Shown here in pieces: positions 22,634 to 24,691 of a stretch of DNA of 24,691 bases. This stretch comes from an uncultured Clostridia bacterium (GTDB lineage: Bacteria; Bacillota; Clostridia; Oscillospirales; CAG-272), in NCBI GenBank assembly GCA_937893945.1, contig CALCTA010000040.1, forward strand, positions 1 through 24,691, read 5' to 3'. Below the pieces are notes generated by a model. That model was not told the DNA's origin. It saw only the letters and a list, made by a program, of their open reading frames with translations, and searched no databases. Position 1 is the first letter of the stretch, and each line of letters begins with the position of its first letter. Both the position numbers and the translations under genes were made by a program.

Positions 22634-22663
22634 GGCGGCGACTCGGCGAACCGAATCGCCGCC
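22634..22663 (-). promoter_or_regulatory. Stable intercistronic hairpin
   Basis: GGCGGCGA (22634-22641) pairs with TCGCCGCC (22656-22663), and an inner TCGG/CCGA stem closes a tetraloop that reads UUCG in the minus-strand transcript; one C-A mismatch interrupts the stem. It lacks a U-run on the minus strand, so it is probably not a terminator for these genes. It may be an mRNA-stability or processing element within the operon. Confidence 0.65.
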
Positions 22664-22673
22664 CTTTTGTTAG

Positions 22674-23132
22674 TTATTCAATGTGTGCGAAAGTTGTACC
22701 CAAGGCAATGTCAAAGCCAAGTGCTTGATACATCTTTTTATCACACGGGGCACAGCATACCGTTAAGCTCGATATGCCATTATCCTTGCACCAAGCCTGT
22801 GCAGCCTGTGCTAATTTACGAGCAATACCTTTGCCACGGAAAGCCGGTTCGATGTAAAAATCCTCATATACGCCCGTGTCCGAGCAAGAGAAGGTAGAAT
22901 AGCATTTTACAACGCTACACATACCGACAGCACGGTATCCACGCTTTGCAACAAAGAAAGTAATCTTGCCGTCCTTGACAGCTTGCTGAAGCTGTTTCTG
23001 CTTGTCCTCTGTGAGTGATTCTTCACCGATGTCTTTTTTGAAGCCGTTTTCCAATTTCAATAGCTGCCAATCGGTTGGATTGTCCAAGACCTCTACGGTG
23101 AAAGGCGTTTCATCGTTTGGTGGCAAAATCAT
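22674..23132 (-). CDS. GNAT-family N-acetyltransferase (third)
   Basis: This 152-residue acetyltransferase has the classic CoA-binding motif RGKGIA within FYIEPAFRGKGIARKL (about 92-107) and ends with YQALGFDIALGT. The N-terminal portion has a charged helix (about 34-50). Its ATG abuts the stop codon of the gene before it (TAGATG on the minus strand), so it is almost certainly translated by coupling. No strong RBS of its own is seen. The substrate is unknown. Confidence 0.9.
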   Translation of the reverse strand: MILPPNDETPFTVEVLDNPTDWQLLKLENGFKKDIGEESLTEDKQKQLQQAVKDGKITFFVAKRGYRAVGMCSVVKCYSTFSCSDTGVYEDFYIEPAFRGKGIARKLAQAAQAWCKDNGISSLTVCCAPCDKKMYQALGFDIALGTTFAHIE

Positions 23133-23603
23133 CTACGGCTCGCCCCATTCGTCAACACCGTTCTCAATGAAACCTACACTTTTCCAAAAGTGCAGGCGGC
23201 GATCATTACCGCCATAATTCAATTCCGCATAGAGTGCGCAATTTTCCTCTGCCCAATTCAACAGAACTTTGGCACATTCTTTGCCTGTACCGTTTCCACG
23301 ATATTCCGGATACACGCAGTATTCCATAATGAAGCATTTGCCATCCTCGGAAGTGTAGATCACCGGCAAGGCAAAGCCTATGTCTTGTCCGTCCCGCTGA
23401 AAGAACAGATAGTAGCATCTATCTTGCGTTCTGCCGTGGATTTGTTGCATCGTAGATCGGTATTCATCACCGAGGAAGTAATCTCTTTCCTCAGCGTTTG
23501 GGTCGGGAAACATATCCCGTTTGTAATAGGTGTGAAGCTGCTCCCAAAAGAGAGCAACGTCGTTTTCCGTGATCGCTTCACGGATGGTGATTTGGTTTTC
23601 CAT
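23133..23603 (-). CDS. GNAT-family N-acetyltransferase (fourth, first of the operon)
   Basis: This 156-residue acetyltransferase carries the CoA motif RGNGTG in VYPEYRGNGTGKECAKVL (about 97-114), followed by FWKSVGFIENG. The beginning (ITIREAITENDV) is typical of GNAT proteins. ATG at 23603 follows GGAGG (23615-23611). It is the first structural gene of the run; upstream lie a possible leader peptide and competing hairpins that include this GGAGG. The four GNATs differ clearly in length and sequence, so they are not recent duplicates. Confidence 0.9.
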   Translation of the reverse strand: MENQITIREAITENDVALFWEQLHTYYKRDMFPDPNAEERDYFLGDEYRSTMQQIHGRTQDRCYYLFFQRDGQDIGFALPVIYTSEDGKCFIMEYCVYPEYRGNGTGKECAKVLLNWAEENCALYAELNYGGNDRRLHFWKSVGFIENGVDEWGEP

Positions 23604-23610
23604 TTTGTTT

Positions 23611-23653
23611 CCTCCAAAATTTTATTCGGAGGGTTAGGAAGCGTGAACCCTCC
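23611..23653 (-). promoter_or_regulatory. Possible translational attenuator of the GNAT operon
   Basis: Reading the minus strand, segment 1 GGAGGGTT (23653-23646) pairs with segment 2 AACCCTCC (23635-23628). The CCTCC of segment 2 can instead pair with the GGAGG ribosome-binding site of the fourth GNAT gene (23615-23611). The two pairings exclude each other. The leader stop codon (23636-23634) overlaps the start of segment 2. A control role is inference. Confidence 0.45.
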
Positions 23654-23672
23654 ATACACGACTCATTTTCAT
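23634..23672 (-). CDS. Possible 12-residue leader peptide
   Basis: ATG at 23672 opens a 12-codon frame (MKMSRVWRVHAS) ending in TAA at 23636-23634, 30 bp before the first GNAT gene. AAAGGGTGG at 23687-23679 sits 6 bases upstream of the ATG. Codons 7-9 (Trp-Arg-Val) form the first arm of the hairpin described above. This short frame could arise by chance; its position relative to the hairpins is the only argument for it. Confidence 0.4.
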   Translation of the reverse strand: MKMSRVWRVHAS

Positions 23673-23697
23673 AAAAAACCACCCTTTCTGTTTCGTA

Positions 23698-23726
23698 TTT
23701 GTATTCAAAACACTTGTAAGTGTTGA
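23698..23726 (-). promoter_or_regulatory. Weak candidate promoter with a dyad, GNAT operon
   Basis: On the minus strand TCAACA (23726-23721) and TACAAA (23703-23698) are 17 bp apart; matches to consensus are only partial. A dyad, AACACTT/AAGTGTT with a 2-base centre (23709-23724), overlaps the -35 and spacer and could be an operator or just a weak terminator for the upstream gene. It would start transcripts near 23691, just before the leader RBS. Confidence 0.35.
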
Positions 23727-23742
23727 TACATCAATTTGATAG

Positions 23743-24510
23743 TTATAATTTAAGTACCGCATCAAGGCAGAGAGTCAGCGCATATTCGTATGCGTTGCCG
23801 CCCCAATTTCGCTCGTCGTATTTATCAACGTCGGCAAGGCTGTCTGCGGTGTAGAGTATCATTCCCCACGTTGCACCTCTGAAAGAGGCAACGGCGGCAA
23901 GAGCCGAACACTCCATTTCAACGACGGAGCAACCTTCGCTCTTTCTGTATGCAACCTTTTCCTTGGTTTCACGGAAGAATCCGTCCGTTGACCAAGTGAT
24001 GACTTCTTGATATTTCATTCCGTGTTCAAGCACGGTTTCTTCGATAGCTTTCCTTGCTCTGTCGTTGACCTCCATAAAGCGTGAAGGGGGCGCATAGTGA
24101 TAGGACGTTCCTTCGTCGCGGAGAGACTTGCAAGGAACAAGAAACGTGCTTTCGGGGAATTTTTCAAGCGCACCGCAAGAACCTGCGGAGATGATCTCGC
24201 GCACACCGTAGCCGATCAGCCAATCAAGTATCTGTGCCGCAGGTGCAGCACCCACGGGAGCTTGGCACAGTACGATTTCTTCACCCTTGTATTTCGTTAC
24301 GTAGATGGGGAAAAGTTTCGTTGCGCTGACGAACTCAGAGACTTTTCGTGTTTCCGTCTTGCTGGCGTATTCGTCGATATACTCACCGAGAAAAGCAAAA
24401 ACGCACTTTTTCGGGAGCTTCAAGTCTAATTTTTCGTGAGTGGGGTTGATGACCGCCGTTTCCTCGGTATCAAACTCCAATATCGGTATTTCGTTTTTTA
24501 TAATGCTCAT
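23743..24510 (-). CDS. Nucleoside phosphorylase (PNP/UDP family)
   Basis: This 255-residue cytoplasmic enzyme belongs to the PNP_UDP_1 family, which splits nucleosides with phosphate into base and ribose-1-phosphate. The diagnostic motif VVEMECSALAAVA (196-208) and the glycine-rich SAGSCGAL (108-115) are present; D223 in TADSL is the likely acid that contacts the base. Substrate choice (purine nucleoside or uridine) is unclear. ATG at 24510 follows GGAG. It precedes the GNAT run by about 140 bp that contain the leader and a weak promoter, so it may be a separate unit. Confidence 0.9.
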   Translation of the reverse strand: MSIIKNEIPILEFDTEETAVINPTHEKLDLKLPKKCVFAFLGEYIDEYASKTETRKVSEFVSATKLFPIYVTKYKGEEIVLCQAPVGAAPAAQILDWLIGYGVREIISAGSCGALEKFPESTFLVPCKSLRDEGTSYHYAPPSRFMEVNDRARKAIEETVLEHGMKYQEVITWSTDGFFRETKEKVAYRKSEGCSVVEMECSALAAVASFRGATWGMILYTADSLADVDKYDERNWGGNAYEYALTLCLDAVLKL

Positions 24511-24598
24511 TTTTTCTCCAATTCAAAAATAAAACGGGGTTACAACATTCTCCGCCCCTACGGGCGAGATAGAATTTTTGATTATTCTCCTTTTAAAA

Positions 24599-24691
24599 TC
24601 AGCAAAACATCCCTATCGGCAGGGTGTGGAGTATGGTGTGGGTTGATCTTGCGAAGTCCTGCTCGGTGGTGGCGGGTAAGAGTCTGATGCG
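24599..24691 (-). CDS. C-terminal fragment of an unidentified protein (window edge)
   Basis: A minus-strand frame enters at the right edge and ends in TGA at 24601-24599 after 30 residues (ending THTILHTLPIGMFC). It is open throughout and is followed by a sharp base-composition change, but 30 codons is too short to prove coding. I do not recognise the family. Bases 24511-24598, between it and the phosphorylase gene, hold only a small CGCCC/GGGCG stem (24553-24566) and A+T-rich sequence; an AAAGGAG there has no start codon at proper spacing. Confidence 0.35.
   Translation of the reverse strand, partial: RIRLLPATTEQDFARSTHTILHTLPIGMFC

Overview
This looks like a chromosomal stretch from a Clostridia-class Firmicute, probably an uncultured gut or rumen lineage related to the Oscillospirales. 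The evidence is strong GGAG/GGAGG ribosome-binding sites, sigma-A type promoters, a 61-residue zinc-ribbon L28, a heterodimeric ABC exporter of the TM287/288 (BmrCD) type, a DUF6873-like protein, and a C-terminal ferredoxin tail like that of EFR1 proteins. The lineage is inferred from gene content, not from a database match.

Layout. Bases 1-3707 (+) hold the tail of a ferredoxin-type protein and a two-gene ABC exporter. They end at a bidirectional terminator facing a minus-strand block. From right to left, 12205-3746 (-) is a run of a membrane-anchored secreted protein, dnaE (replicative polymerase) and a class A penicillin-binding protein. The PBP ribosome-binding site is buried in a terminator-like hairpin. 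Bases 12206-12817 form the only long gene-poor stretch. It holds tRNA-Lys(CTT) with promoter and terminator, plus a decayed copy of the tRNA 3' end exactly 300 bp away and several short direct and inverted repeats.

Bases 12818-16743 (-) are housekeeping and envelope genes: an RluC/D-type pseudouridine synthase and lnt (apolipoprotein N-acyltransferase) as an operon, a small lipoprotein with its own promoter, and a peptidase C26 amidohydrolase with its own promoter. A divergent promoter region follows. Bases 16917-20614 (+) carry UDP-GlcNAc 2-epimerase, the tRNA methylthiotransferase mtaB, rpmB and a DUF6873-like gene. A second bidirectional terminator separates these from 24510-20687 (-): a nucleoside phosphorylase, then a tight run of four unrelated GNAT acetyltransferases and a SAM methyltransferase. 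That run is headed by a possible 12-residue leader peptide with mutually exclusive hairpins. The far right edge holds a short unidentified C-terminal fragment.

How it fits together. Several genes serve the envelope (PBP, lnt with a lipoprotein beside it, the epimerase supplying ManNAc, the ABC exporter, the anchored secreted protein). Others serve translation (tRNA-Lys, RluD-like, MtaB, L28). The GNAT/methyltransferase run looks like an accessory small-molecule or protein modification cassette. I see no phage, transposase, CRISPR array, toxin-antitoxin or defence locus. The best candidates for something new are the tRNA-Lys-derived repeat cluster, the PBP leader hairpin and the GNAT-operon leader. 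Seven predicted promoters also share an extended -10 TGR element, which would be a useful lineage trait.
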